NCBI GenBank assembly: GCA_003599195.1
Contig: QZIZ01000077.1
Coordinates: 1-51,966 of the forward strand
Source of the DNA: Deltaproteobacteria bacterium
GTDB lineage: Bacteria > Desulfobacterota > Desulfobaccia > Desulfobaccales > 0-14-0-80-60-11
Reading direction: 5' to 3'
DNA: 51,966 nucleotides
The notes under the pieces were generated by a model. The model searched no databases and was not told where the DNA came from. It saw only the letters and a program-made list of their open reading frames with translations. Below, piece by piece: positions 8,992-16,895 of this stretch. The stretch's first letter is position 1. Each line of letters begins with the position of its first letter. Position numbers and translations under genes: made by a program.

Positions 8992-9654
8992 ATGATGCAC
9001 GAACCCTTGATCAATCTGCAAGATATCACCTTTGCCTATCCCGGGGCCGAGACCACGGTTTTCCGGGATTTTAATTTCCAGTTCCTGCCGGGGAACCACG
9101 TGGGTCTCATCGGCCCCAACGGCTGCGGCAAGACCACGCTTTTGCACCTGATCATGGGGCTGGTGAAGCCCCAGAAAGGCCGCATCGAGGTTTTGGGGCA
9201 GGAGGTGAGCCGGGAGAAGGATTTTGTGGCCATCCGGCAGCAGGTGGGGCTGGTCTTCCAAAACCCCGACGATCAGCTCTTTTGCCCCACGGTCCTGGAA
9301 GACGTGGCCTTCGGCCCCCTGAACCAGGGAAAATCGCCGGCGGAAGCCGTGGGCATCGCCCGGGAGACCATGGAGCGACTGGGACTGATAGGCTTCGAGG
9401 ACCGGGTGACCTATAAACTCTCCGGGGGCGAAAAGAAGCTGGCCTCCCTGGCCGCGGTCCTGGCCATGCAGCCCCGGCTGCTCCTGTTGGACGAGCCCAC
9501 CACCGGGTTGGATACGGAGACCAAGCACCGCCTGGTGCACTTCCTCCAGGACCTGGAAATCGGCTACATGATCGTCTCCCATGAGGATGCTTTTTTGCAC
9601 CACACCGTGGGCGAATACTACCATGTGCACGAACACTGTTGCCAGCTAATCTGA
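8992..9654 (+). CDS. cbiO: Cobalt/nickel ECF transporter ATPase
   Basis: ABC motifs GPNGCGKTT (Walker A), LSGGEKK (signature), LLLLDEPTTGLD (Walker B); start MMHEPLINLQDITFAYPG at 8992/8995. Confidence 0.92.
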   Translation: MMHEPLINLQDITFAYPGAETTVFRDFNFQFLPGNHVGLIGPNGCGKTTLLHLIMGLVKPQKGRIEVLGQEVSREKDFVAIRQQVGLVFQNPDDQLFCPTVLEDVAFGPLNQGKSPAEAVGIARETMERLGLIGFEDRVTYKLSGGEKKLASLAAVLAMQPRLLLLDEPTTGLDTETKHRLVHFLQDLEIGYMIVSHEDAFLHHTVGEYYHVHEHCCQLI

Positions 9655-9729
9655 AGCCCCCAGAAGGGGGCCGGTATAATACCGTTTTCGGTTTTCGGTT
9701 TTCGGTAAAATAAAAAGTTTTTGGATGGA

Positions 9730-9785
9730 AAAGCCACGAAGGCTTGGGCGCCTGCAAACGCCAGGTTTTCGCGGCTATTTTTTTT
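9730..9785 (+). promoter_or_regulatory. Terminator-like stem-loop immediately upstream of the DUF4198 gene ribosome-binding site
   Basis: AAAGCCACGAAGGCTTGGGCGCCTG CAAACG CCAGGTTTTCGCGGCTATTTTTTTT followed directly by AAGGAGG and ATG 9799. Confidence 0.5.
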
Positions 9786-9798
9786 AAGGAGGAAGATT

Positions 9799-10578
9799 AT
9801 GCAACGTTATTTCACCTTAGGTCTCTGTTTGCTCCTCGTTTTCGCCCAGGCCAATATCAGCCTGGCCCATTTCGGGATGGTCCTGCCGGACAGATCCATG
9901 GTTATGCAGGGCGATAACCCGGATTTGGACCTCATCCTGGCCTTCTGCCATCCCTTCGAGCAAAAAGGCATGCCCCTGGCCAGACCCAAAAAATTCGGGG
10001 CGCAAACCGGGAAGGAAAAAACCGATCTCTTAAATACTCTTCAAGAAACCAAGGTCTTGGATAATCAAGCCTGGAAAACCAAATTCACCCTGAAAAAGCC
10101 GGGTATTTACGCTTTCTATTTCGACCCCCAACCCTATTGGGAACCGGCGGAAAACAAATATATCATTCATCAGACGAAAGCCTATGTGGCGGCCTTCGGC
10201 GGGGAAGAGGGTTGGGACCGGGAAGTAGGTCTAAAAGCGGAAATCGTGCCCCTGACCCGGCCCTTCGGCCTCTACGCGGGGAACGTCTTCCAGGGGGTGG
10301 TGAAATTCAAAGGCAAGCCCGTGGCCGGGGCCGACGTGGAGGTGGAATACTGGAACCCGGAGAAAAAAGTGGCCGCTCCCAACGACTATTTCATATCCCA
10401 GGTGGTGAAGACCGATAAAAACGGGGTCTTCACCTTTGCTCCCCCTCAAGCCGGCTGGTGGGGTTTCGCGGCCCTGACTACGGAAAAGCAGGCCGTGATG
10501 CATCCGGACGGCAAGAAAAAGGACGCGGAATACGGCGCGGTGCTCTGGGTGCAGTTCACCGGCTGGCCGGGAAAATGA
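9799..10578 (+). CDS. DUF4198 periplasmic protein (NikK-like nickel uptake component)
   Basis: Signal peptide 'MQRYFTLGLCLLLVFAQANISLAHFGMVLPD'; 'PGIYAFYFDPQPYWEPAENKYIIHQTKAYVAAFGGEEGWDREVGLKAEIVPLTRPFGLYAGNVFQGVV'. Confidence 0.82.
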   Translation: MQRYFTLGLCLLLVFAQANISLAHFGMVLPDRSMVMQGDNPDLDLILAFCHPFEQKGMPLARPKKFGAQTGKEKTDLLNTLQETKVLDNQAWKTKFTLKKPGIYAFYFDPQPYWEPAENKYIIHQTKAYVAAFGGEEGWDREVGLKAEIVPLTRPFGLYAGNVFQGVVKFKGKPVAGADVEVEYWNPEKKVAAPNDYFISQVVKTDKNGVFTFAPPQAGWWGFAALTTEKQAVMHPDGKKKDAEYGAVLWVQFTGWPGK

Positions 10579-10708
10579 GGAAAAATGCGCGGGTGCAGAA
10601 GATTTCTGGCAACTGGCGATAATTTGTGTTAGGAATAGATTAAGAATCCTCTAGAAATAGCTTGGATCCAAAACAATTTGGACCGAGACTTAAAGGAGGG
10701 GAGTTATG

Positions 10709-10742
10709 CGCCTTCCGAGTGGTCTCCGGGAGGCTTTTTTTT
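10709..10742 (+). terminator. Intrinsic-terminator-like hairpin at the start of the hxlB reading frame
   Basis: GCCTTCC GAG TGGT CTC C GGGAGGC followed by 8 T. Confidence 0.55.
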
Positions 10743-10759
10743 CGGAGTCGCCCCGGACT

Positions 10760-11320
10760 ATGAAATTCACCGAGGCCTTGGACCAGATGAAGGGTGAGCT
10801 GCAGGGGCTCATGTCCCGCCTCACCCCGGAGATGGCCGAGACCCTGATTCAGGAAGTGGAAACCGCGCCCCGGATTTTCGGCTGCGCCACCGGGCGCTCC
10901 GGGTTCATCCTCCGGGGTTTCCTGATGCGGCTGATGCACCTGGGTTTCACCGTTTATATCGTCGGGGAAACCATCACCCCCCGCCTCCAGCCCGGCGACC
11001 TGCTCCTGGTCATGTCCGGCTCGGGCGAGACGGCCCAGCCCCGGGAAATCCTGCGCCGGGCCAACACCGTGGGGGCCCGCACCCTGGCCTTGACCGCGGC
11101 CCCGGACTCCACCATCGGCCGGGAGGCTCAAGTAACCATCGTCATCCCCGGCACCACCAAACTGACCCTGGCCCACGAACCCGCCTCCCTGCAATGCCCC
11201 GGCAGCTTATTCGAGCAGGCCACCTTCCTCTTCCTGGAAGCAGTGGTGCTCCTGCTCTACCAACGCCGCCTGGGGCATAACCGCGGAGAAATGCTTTCCC
11301 GGCATACGGATTTGGAGTAG
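10760..11320 (+). CDS. hxlB: 6-phospho-3-hexuloisomerase (SIS domain)
   Basis: 'RIFGCATGRSGFILRGFLMRLMHLGFTVYIVGETITPRLQPGDLLLVMSGSGET'; alternative in-frame start at 10706 with a strong SD. Confidence 0.88.
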   Translation: MKFTEALDQMKGELQGLMSRLTPEMAETLIQEVETAPRIFGCATGRSGFILRGFLMRLMHLGFTVYIVGETITPRLQPGDLLLVMSGSGETAQPREILRRANTVGARTLALTAAPDSTIGREAQVTIVIPGTTKLTLAHEPASLQCPGSLFEQATFLFLEAVVLLLYQRRLGHNRGEMLSRHTDLE

Positions 11321-11337
11321 TATGCGTGAGGGAAGCA

Positions 11338-11432
11338 GTGATCAGTCATCAGTAATCAGTGATCAGTTTGCGTGTAAGGTAACGGTCGCCAAAGACTGGC
11401 TACTGATTACTGATCACTGATTACTGATCACT
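11338..11432. repeat. Inverted repeat made of AGTGATCAGTAATCAGT-type units
   Basis: 'gatcagtcatcagtaatcagtgatcag...ctactgattactgatcactgattactgatcac'; similar units at 16003-16076 and 51738-51785. Confidence 0.8.
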
Positions 11433-11480
11433 TTCAAACCCCCATCTCCAACAATCATCACAAACATTCAGGAACCCAAT

Positions 11481-12770
11481 ATGGCTGCTATATTGCAATT
11501 AGCGTTGGACTTTGTGGACCTGCACCGGGCCTTGAAGGTCGCGGATGCGGCCGTGCCCGCGGGAGTGGATTGGATCGAGGCGGGCACTCCCTTGATCAAA
11601 AGCGAAGGTTTGGACGCGGTGCGGGAGCTGAAAAAGCGCTTTCCCGACAAGGCCATTGTCGCGGACATGAAGATCATGGACGCGGGCCGCATCGAAGTGG
11701 AGGCCGCGGCCAAGGCCGGGGCTCAGCTCATCGACGTCCTGGGGACCGCGACCGACGCCACCATCGAGGAGTGCGTCCTGGCCGGCAAGAATTACGGGGC
11801 CAAGATCGTGGTGGACCTGATCGCGGTGCCCGACCCGGTGGCCCGGGCCAAACAGGTGGAGGCCCTGGGCGCGGACTATATCTCCGTGCACGTGGCCATT
11901 GACGAGCAGATGCGGGGCGAAGACCCCTTTGCCACCCTGTATGCGGTCAGCCACGCGGTAAAAGTGCCCGTGGGTGTGGCCGGGGGCATCAACTCCGAGA
12001 CCGCGGCCTTAGCCGTGGAGCACGGGGCCGCGTACGTCATCGTCGGCGGGGCCATCACCAAGGCTTTAGACCCGGGCGCAGCTACCGCTGAAATCCGCCG
12101 GGCCTTGGATGAAGGCGCGGTTATCCCCACCACCCTGTTTAAACGGGTGGGGGAAGAAGATATCCGCCGGGTCCTGGAGCTGGTCTCCGCGGCCAATCTC
12201 TCGGACGCCCTGCACCGGGGCGGGGTCCTGGAGGGGATCAGGCCGCTCTTTCCCGGCGTCCGGGTGGTGGGCCGCGCCCTTACCGTGCGTTCCTACCCGG
12301 GGGATTGGGCCAAGCCGGTGGAGGCCATTGACGCGGCCCAACCCGGGGACGTGCTGGTCATCGACACCGGGGGGGTGGGGCCGGCCATCTGGGGGGAACT
12401 GGCCACTCACTCCGCGATCAACAAGGGCGTGGCCGGGGTGGTGATTAACGGCGCCATCCGGGACTCCGGGGACATCATCCGGCTCAAATTCCCTGCATTC
12501 ACCCGCCTGGTGATGCCCAACGCCGGGGAGCCCAAAGGCTTCGGAGAGATCGGCGCGCCCATCCGCATCGGCAACGTCAGGGTGGAGACCGGGGACTGGG
12601 TTTTAGGCGACGACGACGGCGTGACGGTCCTGCCCCAAAAGCAAGCCGTGGAATACACCAACCGGGCCATGGACGTGCTGGAGAAGGAAAACCGCATCCG
12701 GGCGGAGATTAAAGAGGGAAGGACGCTGGCGGAGGTGACGGACCTCCTGCGCTGGGAAAAGAAAGTCTAA
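11481..12770 (+). CDS. hxlA: 3-hexulose-6-phosphate synthase fused to an RraA-like domain
   Basis: N-half 'LQLALDFVDLHRALKVADAAVPAGVDWIEAGTPLIKSEG...ADMKIMDAGRIEVEAAAKAGAQ'; C-half 'NLSDALHRGGVLEGIRPLFPGVRVVGRALTVRSYPGDWAKPVEAIDAAQPGDVLVID...AVINGAIRD' RraA-like. Confidence 0.9.
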   Translation: MAAILQLALDFVDLHRALKVADAAVPAGVDWIEAGTPLIKSEGLDAVRELKKRFPDKAIVADMKIMDAGRIEVEAAAKAGAQLIDVLGTATDATIEECVLAGKNYGAKIVVDLIAVPDPVARAKQVEALGADYISVHVAIDEQMRGEDPFATLYAVSHAVKVPVGVAGGINSETAALAVEHGAAYVIVGGAITKALDPGAATAEIRRALDEGAVIPTTLFKRVGEEDIRRVLELVSAANLSDALHRGGVLEGIRPLFPGVRVVGRALTVRSYPGDWAKPVEAIDAAQPGDVLVIDTGGVGPAIWGELATHSAINKGVAGVVINGAIRDSGDIIRLKFPAFTRLVMPNAGEPKGFGEIGAPIRIGNVRVETGDWVLGDDDGVTVLPQKQAVEYTNRAMDVLEKENRIRAEIKEGRTLAEVTDLLRWEKKV

Positions 12771-12860
12771 AATCGAAGCTCCCCTCCTCCTGGTTCCCAA
12801 GCTCCGCTTGGGAACCCACTTGGATGCGAAGCTCTGCTTCGCCTCGAAGCCGGAATGCCC

Positions 12861-13126
12861 ATGAAATCAAAAGAAAGGAAGGCTGATTTCAGCCAAGCCC
12901 GCCGCGGCCCGGTTGCGCCCCTGGCGCCGGGACGACCCGGATCACCGTCCGCCTGGACCACGAGGTCCTGGATTGGTTCCGCCAGAAGGCGCACGCGGCC
13001 GGGGGCGGGAATTACCAGACCCTGATCAACCAGGCGCTGCGGGAATATATCCAATCCCGGGAGGGCCTCCTGGCGGAGACCTTACGCCGGGTTATAAAAG
13101 AGGAATTGGCCGGGGCCGCCAGGTAG
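12861..13126 (+). pseudogene. BrnA-like antitoxin with apparent single-nucleotide frameshift
   Basis: Frame from ATG 12861: MKSKERKADFSQARRGPVAPLAPG; the frame from 12932 continues TTRITVRLDHEVLDWFRQKAHAAGGGNYQTLINQALREYIQSREGLLAETLRRVIKEELAGAAR*. Confidence 0.7.
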
Positions 13127-13200
13127 GGTGCGTCTCACGCACCATAGAAGGTTTCGCTGGTCAAACTATACATGGCGGCATAAATAATTGCGCATCATTA

Positions 13201-13268
13201 ATCTCTGCGCTCTCTGCGCCTCTGCGAGATAAAAAAGTTTCTCGCAGAGGCGCAGAGGCCGCAGAGAA
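13201..13268. repeat. Dispersed inverted-repeat element (CTCTGCG family)
   Basis: 'tctctgcgctctctgcgcctctgcgagataaaaaagtttctcgcagaggcgcagaggccgcagaga'. Confidence 0.8.
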
Positions 13269-13370
13269 TGTCAACCGCGGCTAATTAAGCCGCTCAGTAT
13301 AAGAAAGATTCAAAAATAAATGGTGCTTTGAACCTTGAACTTCGAACCTTGAACTGCTAAGGGTTTATTC

Positions 13371-14123
13371 ATGCATCCTATCCCGGTTCTCATTATCAGT
13401 CTGGCTCTCGCCCTGGGGGTGTTTTTTATTGTGCGCCGCTTCCCGTTGGGGGAGATGTTCGCGTCCGAGTTTAATTTCCTCAACGTGGTGGCCCGGATCG
13501 TGGGCACCATCTTCGGCCTCTTTTTGGCTTTTACCATTATCCTGGGGTGGGGCAGGTACACCGAGGCCAGGCGCACCATGTTTACGGAGATCACCTGTTT
13601 AAGCCTGATAGAGCGGAATGCCGCGGTCTTCCCGCCGGAGGCCCGGGACCGGGTGAGCCATCTGCTCCACGCCTACATCCAATCGGTCATTAAGGACGAA
13701 TGGCCCGCCATGGCCGCAGATCAAGGCAGCCCCCGGACCCAGCAGCTATATCGGGAACTCTGGGATTTTTATACCGCGTTTACCCCGGAGAACGAGCATC
13801 AGAGATTATTCCACCGCCGGGCCGTCGGCAAATTGAACGAACTGGGGGCAGCCCGCCGGCTCCGGCTGTTGTACTGCCAGACCACCTTCATCACCCCGGT
13901 GCTCATCTTCCTGTTTTTCGGGGGGATGGTCATGGTGGGGATCTCTTATTGTTTCCCGGTGAAAAATGTCTGGTTCCATGTAGTATTGATTGCCATTGTA
14001 ACGATCATCATCGCCTTCAGTATCTTCCTGGCTTATGAAATGCAAAACCCCTTTTCCGGTTTTGTTACCATCGAGCCGGACGCGTTTCAGGAATTGCTGG
14101 CCGAATTCGGCCAGAGACGCTGA
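13371..14123 (+). CDS. DUF4239-like / bestrophin-like membrane protein
   Basis: Four predicted TM segments; 'FNFLNVVARIVGTIFGLFLAFTIILGWGRYTEARRTMFTEITCLSLIERNAAVFP'. Confidence 0.65.
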   Translation: MHPIPVLIISLALALGVFFIVRRFPLGEMFASEFNFLNVVARIVGTIFGLFLAFTIILGWGRYTEARRTMFTEITCLSLIERNAAVFPPEARDRVSHLLHAYIQSVIKDEWPAMAADQGSPRTQQLYRELWDFYTAFTPENEHQRLFHRRAVGKLNELGAARRLRLLYCQTTFITPVLIFLFFGGMVMVGISYCFPVKNVWFHVVLIAIVTIIIAFSIFLAYEMQNPFSGFVTIEPDAFQELLAEFGQRR

Positions 14124-14259
14124 AAAAATCTCTTTTCCGGTTTTCGAGCCTTTTGCAAAAGTCTTTTCTCTGCACTCTCTGCGTCTCTGCGGTGAATTCT
14201 TCCTTTTTTCACCGCAGCTGTTTGATTGCAAGTCATAAAAAGGGTGCGTAAGACGCACC

Positions 14260-14442
14260 CTACTTCTCCTGCTCCTCCACCTTGCCCGAGGTCTTGGCGC
14301 CGCACATGGGGCAGAGGATATCGATCTCTTTTTCGTCGCCGATGAAGCGTTTCCTGAGTTCCTCCGGCCCCAGGAAGCTGATGTCCCCGCAGGCGCATTG
14401 GGGGCACTCGGCCCGCACCAGGTATTTCCTCTTTTTGGCCAT
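14260..14442 (-). CDS. Small zinc-ribbon-like protein
   Basis: 60 aa with CPxCxC and CPMCGAK pairs: MAKKRKYLVRAECPQCACGDISFLGPEELRKRFIGDEKEIDILCPMCGAKTSGKVEEQEK. Confidence 0.6.
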   Translation of the reverse strand: MAKKRKYLVRAECPQCACGDISFLGPEELRKRFIGDEKEIDILCPMCGAKTSGKVEEQEK

Positions 14443-14640
14443 ATCCGCTCCTTGTTAAATCTCTGATATGCAGGATGCACCGGCCGTTGCCATTCCCATA
14501 GAGGCCGTGCCGATCTGGAATTTAACTTAATCATCAACCATGGGAGACGCAAGACTGGACGCTGACGGAGGGGATGAAGATTTTTAAGGAAATAGGGTGC
14601 GTTTCACGCACCAGCAGTGAAAGCCCGGCAAAATCTGCGA

Positions 14641-15003
14641 CTATTTGGCTCTCATGGCCCGGGTGCGGGATACCGTATGCCGCTCCATATCAATGATGAG
14701 GCGAAAATCCTGGAGCACATGGGTGCCGGCCAAGGGTTCAATACCCGGAGGGCCGATGATGATATTGCCGGCAATGGTTTCGCCGCCGAAGGAAAAGAGG
14801 CAAAAGCCATAAGGGTATTCGGTTACCGAACCATCGGCTAATTCCAGGGGGACTTTGCCGATGGGGGTGATGGATAATTTCTCAGCAAGATCCTGGGGCA
14901 GCCAAGCCCTGGTGGCTCCGGTATCCACCAGGAAGGCGATCTCTTGGTGGAGTGCCGGGTCATTTATGTTAGCTACGATCAGCTCTAAATAAATGTCGCC
15001 CAT
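14641..15003 (-). CDS. Clan AA (retropepsin-like) aspartic protease
   Basis: 'IAFLVDTGATRAWLPQDLAEKL' (DTGA motif), 'LADGSVTEYPYG', 'GPPGIEPLAGTHVLQDFRLIIDM'; start MGDIYLELIV at 15003. Confidence 0.75.
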   Translation of the reverse strand: MGDIYLELIVANINDPALHQEIAFLVDTGATRAWLPQDLAEKLSITPIGKVPLELADGSVTEYPYGFCLFSFGGETIAGNIIIGPPGIEPLAGTHVLQDFRLIIDMERHTVSRTRAMRAK

Positions 15004-15079
15004 GGCCGCCTCTTTGTAAGTAATTTTAAATAACAATGCCCAAAGAAGCCAGTATAAATATGGTGTCGTAAAACGCACC

Positions 15080-15286
15080 CTACCCCTTTTCCCCTTCCTT
15101 TTCCTTGCACCGCTTCCGGGCCTCCTTGCGGCAGAGTTCCCAGATAACGCATTCCCGGCGGAATTTGCAGTAGAGGCAAGGGTCGGTGCAGGCCCGGCAG
15201 GCGTCCAGGCATTCCTGGCAGTAGCCGAACTCCATCTTTTGGCAGACTACGCAACCCTCCCTTTCCGGGTGAAAACGGCATTCCAT
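15080..15286 (-). CDS. Small cysteine-rich protein
   Basis: 68 aa with about 11 Cys: MECRFHPEREGCVVCQKMEFGYCQECLDACRACTDPCLYCKFRRECVIWELCRKEARK. Confidence 0.6.
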   Translation of the reverse strand: MECRFHPEREGCVVCQKMEFGYCQECLDACRACTDPCLYCKFRRECVIWELCRKEARKRCKEKEGEKG

Positions 15287-15473
15287 CGAGCAACGCCCCC
15301 TTTATTTTCCCTTTTATGGACTTATATTATTATACCAGATGTCCGGGGCGGGGCGTCTCCCGCCCTCGACAAGATACGGATAAGACGAAACAATTTCTTG
15401 ATAGTTAGCGTCTTTCTTTGCGCCTTAGCGTCTTTGCGTGAGGCTTATCTTTTGAATACAGGAGGTATCTTCC

Positions 15474-16004
15474 ATGCTCCCTCTGGACGTGCATATTGAA
15501 GGCCGCAACCTGGAAATCCTGCCGGAATGGCGGGCAAAAATCGAGGAGGAACTGGCCCGGCTGCAGAAACATTATATGGATCCCATCCTTCACGCCCGGG
15601 TAACCCTCATCGGCACCGAGCACCACCGGCTGGGAACTTTTGAAATCCACCTGGCGGCATCCGTGCCCGGGGACACCATTACGGTTACCCGCCAGGGAGA
15701 ATACGTGCTGCCATTGATCGTGGAAGCCCTGGACGTCCTGGACCGGCGCCTGGAGGAGCACTCCCATATCCAGCAGCAGAAGGTCAAGGCCCACGAGGAA
15801 TTCGCCCAACACGGCAAGATTTTGCGCCTCTTTCCGGAAAAGGACTTCGGCTTCCTGGAGGCCCCGGACGGCCTGGAAGTCTATTTCCATGCCCATGCCG
15901 TGAAAAAAGGCAAGTTTGCTTCCCTTCACCCGGGACAGGCGGTAAAATTCGCCATGGAAGAGGGAGAAAAGGGGCCCCAGGCCACCTGGGTGCGAGTGGA
16001 GTGA
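15474..16004 (+). CDS. HPF/RaiA-type ribosome-associated protein with C-terminal cold-shock-like domain
   Basis: N-term 'MLPLDVHIEGRNLEILPEWRAKIEEELARLQKHY'; C-term 'GKILRLFPEKDFGFLEAPDGLEVYFHAHAV'. Confidence 0.82.
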   Translation: MLPLDVHIEGRNLEILPEWRAKIEEELARLQKHYMDPILHARVTLIGTEHHRLGTFEIHLAASVPGDTITVTRQGEYVLPLIVEALDVLDRRLEEHSHIQQQKVKAHEEFAQHGKILRLFPEKDFGFLEAPDGLEVYFHAHAVKKGKFASLHPGQAVKFAMEEGEKGPQATWVRVE

Positions 16005-16076
16005 GCAGTGAGCAGTGAGCAGTAAGCAGTAAGCAGTGGTCAGTGGTCAGTGGTCAGTGATCAGTATTCAGTGAGT
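16003..16076. repeat. Tandem AGCAGTG/GGTCAGT low-complexity repeat
   Basis: 'gagcagtgagcagtgagcagtaagcagtaagcagtggtcagtggtcagtggtcagtgatcagtattcagtgag'. Confidence 0.9.
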
Positions 16077-16162
16077 AATCTTGCCATTCCAGGATATTGT
16101 CAACCTTGAACTTTGAACTCTCCAAAACTGCTCACCGCTCATTGTTCACAAAGAGGAAGAAC

Positions 16163-16828
16163 ATGACCGAAGATGAGTTCACCGCCATTCGGAAGCGGAT
16201 GGTGGATACCCAGATTGAGGCCCGGGGGGTCACCAGCCCCAGGGTATTGGCGGCTATGCGGCGGGTGCCCAGGCATCGCTTTGTGCCCCAGGGCCTGTGG
16301 GACCAGGCCTATAACGATTATCCGCTGCCCATCGGCGAGGACCAGACCATCTCCCAGCCCTACATTGTCGCCCTGATGACGGAAGCGTTGGAGCTAAAGG
16401 AAGGGGATCGGGTTCTGGAGATCGGCACCGGCTCCGGTTATCAGGCCGCGGTCCTGGCGGAGTTGGCGTCTGCGGTCTACTCCATCGACCGCCTGGGCTC
16501 CCTGACGGAGAAGGCCCAAAAGGTGTTGGCGGAATTGGGGTATAACAATCTCCACGTGCGGGTGGGGGACGGCACCCTGGGGTGGCCGGAGGAAGCCCCG
16601 TTTGACGCCATTCTGGTGACTGCGGGGGCCCCCCAGGTGCCCCGGCCCCTGGTGGAGCAACTGGCCTTAGGTGGAAGGTTGGTGATTCCCGTGGGGGACC
16701 GTTTCTCCCAAACCCTCACCCGGGTCAGGAAGGTCAAGGACGGAGTGAAATACGATTACCTGGGGGGCTGCCGCTTCGTGCGGCTCATCGGCCAATACGC
16801 CTGGCCGGCGGGAGGGGTGGATTACTAA
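16163..16828 (+). CDS. pcm: Protein-L-isoaspartate O-methyltransferase
   Basis: 'MVDTQIEARGVTSPRVLAAMRRVPRHRFVP', 'IGEDQTISQPYIVALMTEALEL', 'VLEIGTGSGYQAAVLAELA'. Confidence 0.93.
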   Translation: MTEDEFTAIRKRMVDTQIEARGVTSPRVLAAMRRVPRHRFVPQGLWDQAYNDYPLPIGEDQTISQPYIVALMTEALELKEGDRVLEIGTGSGYQAAVLAELASAVYSIDRLGSLTEKAQKVLAELGYNNLHVRVGDGTLGWPEEAPFDAILVTAGAPQVPRPLVEQLALGGRLVIPVGDRFSQTLTRVRKVKDGVKYDYLGGCRFVRLIGQYAWPAGGVDY

Positions 16829-16895
16829 AGAAAAATTGCGTCTTGCTTTGCGCCTTTGCGTCTTTGCGTGAGGTTATCTTTCAGAGCTGGATTCA

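Noticed and set aside
13371-14123. Confident bestrophin channel assignment
   Set aside because: The sequence fits a DUF4239-like membrane protein, but no diagnostic bestrophin motif was recognised, so the call is kept generic.
16003-16076. CRISPR-like array
   Set aside because: Short 7-bp units in direct tandem without unique spacers of constant length and without cas genes in the window.
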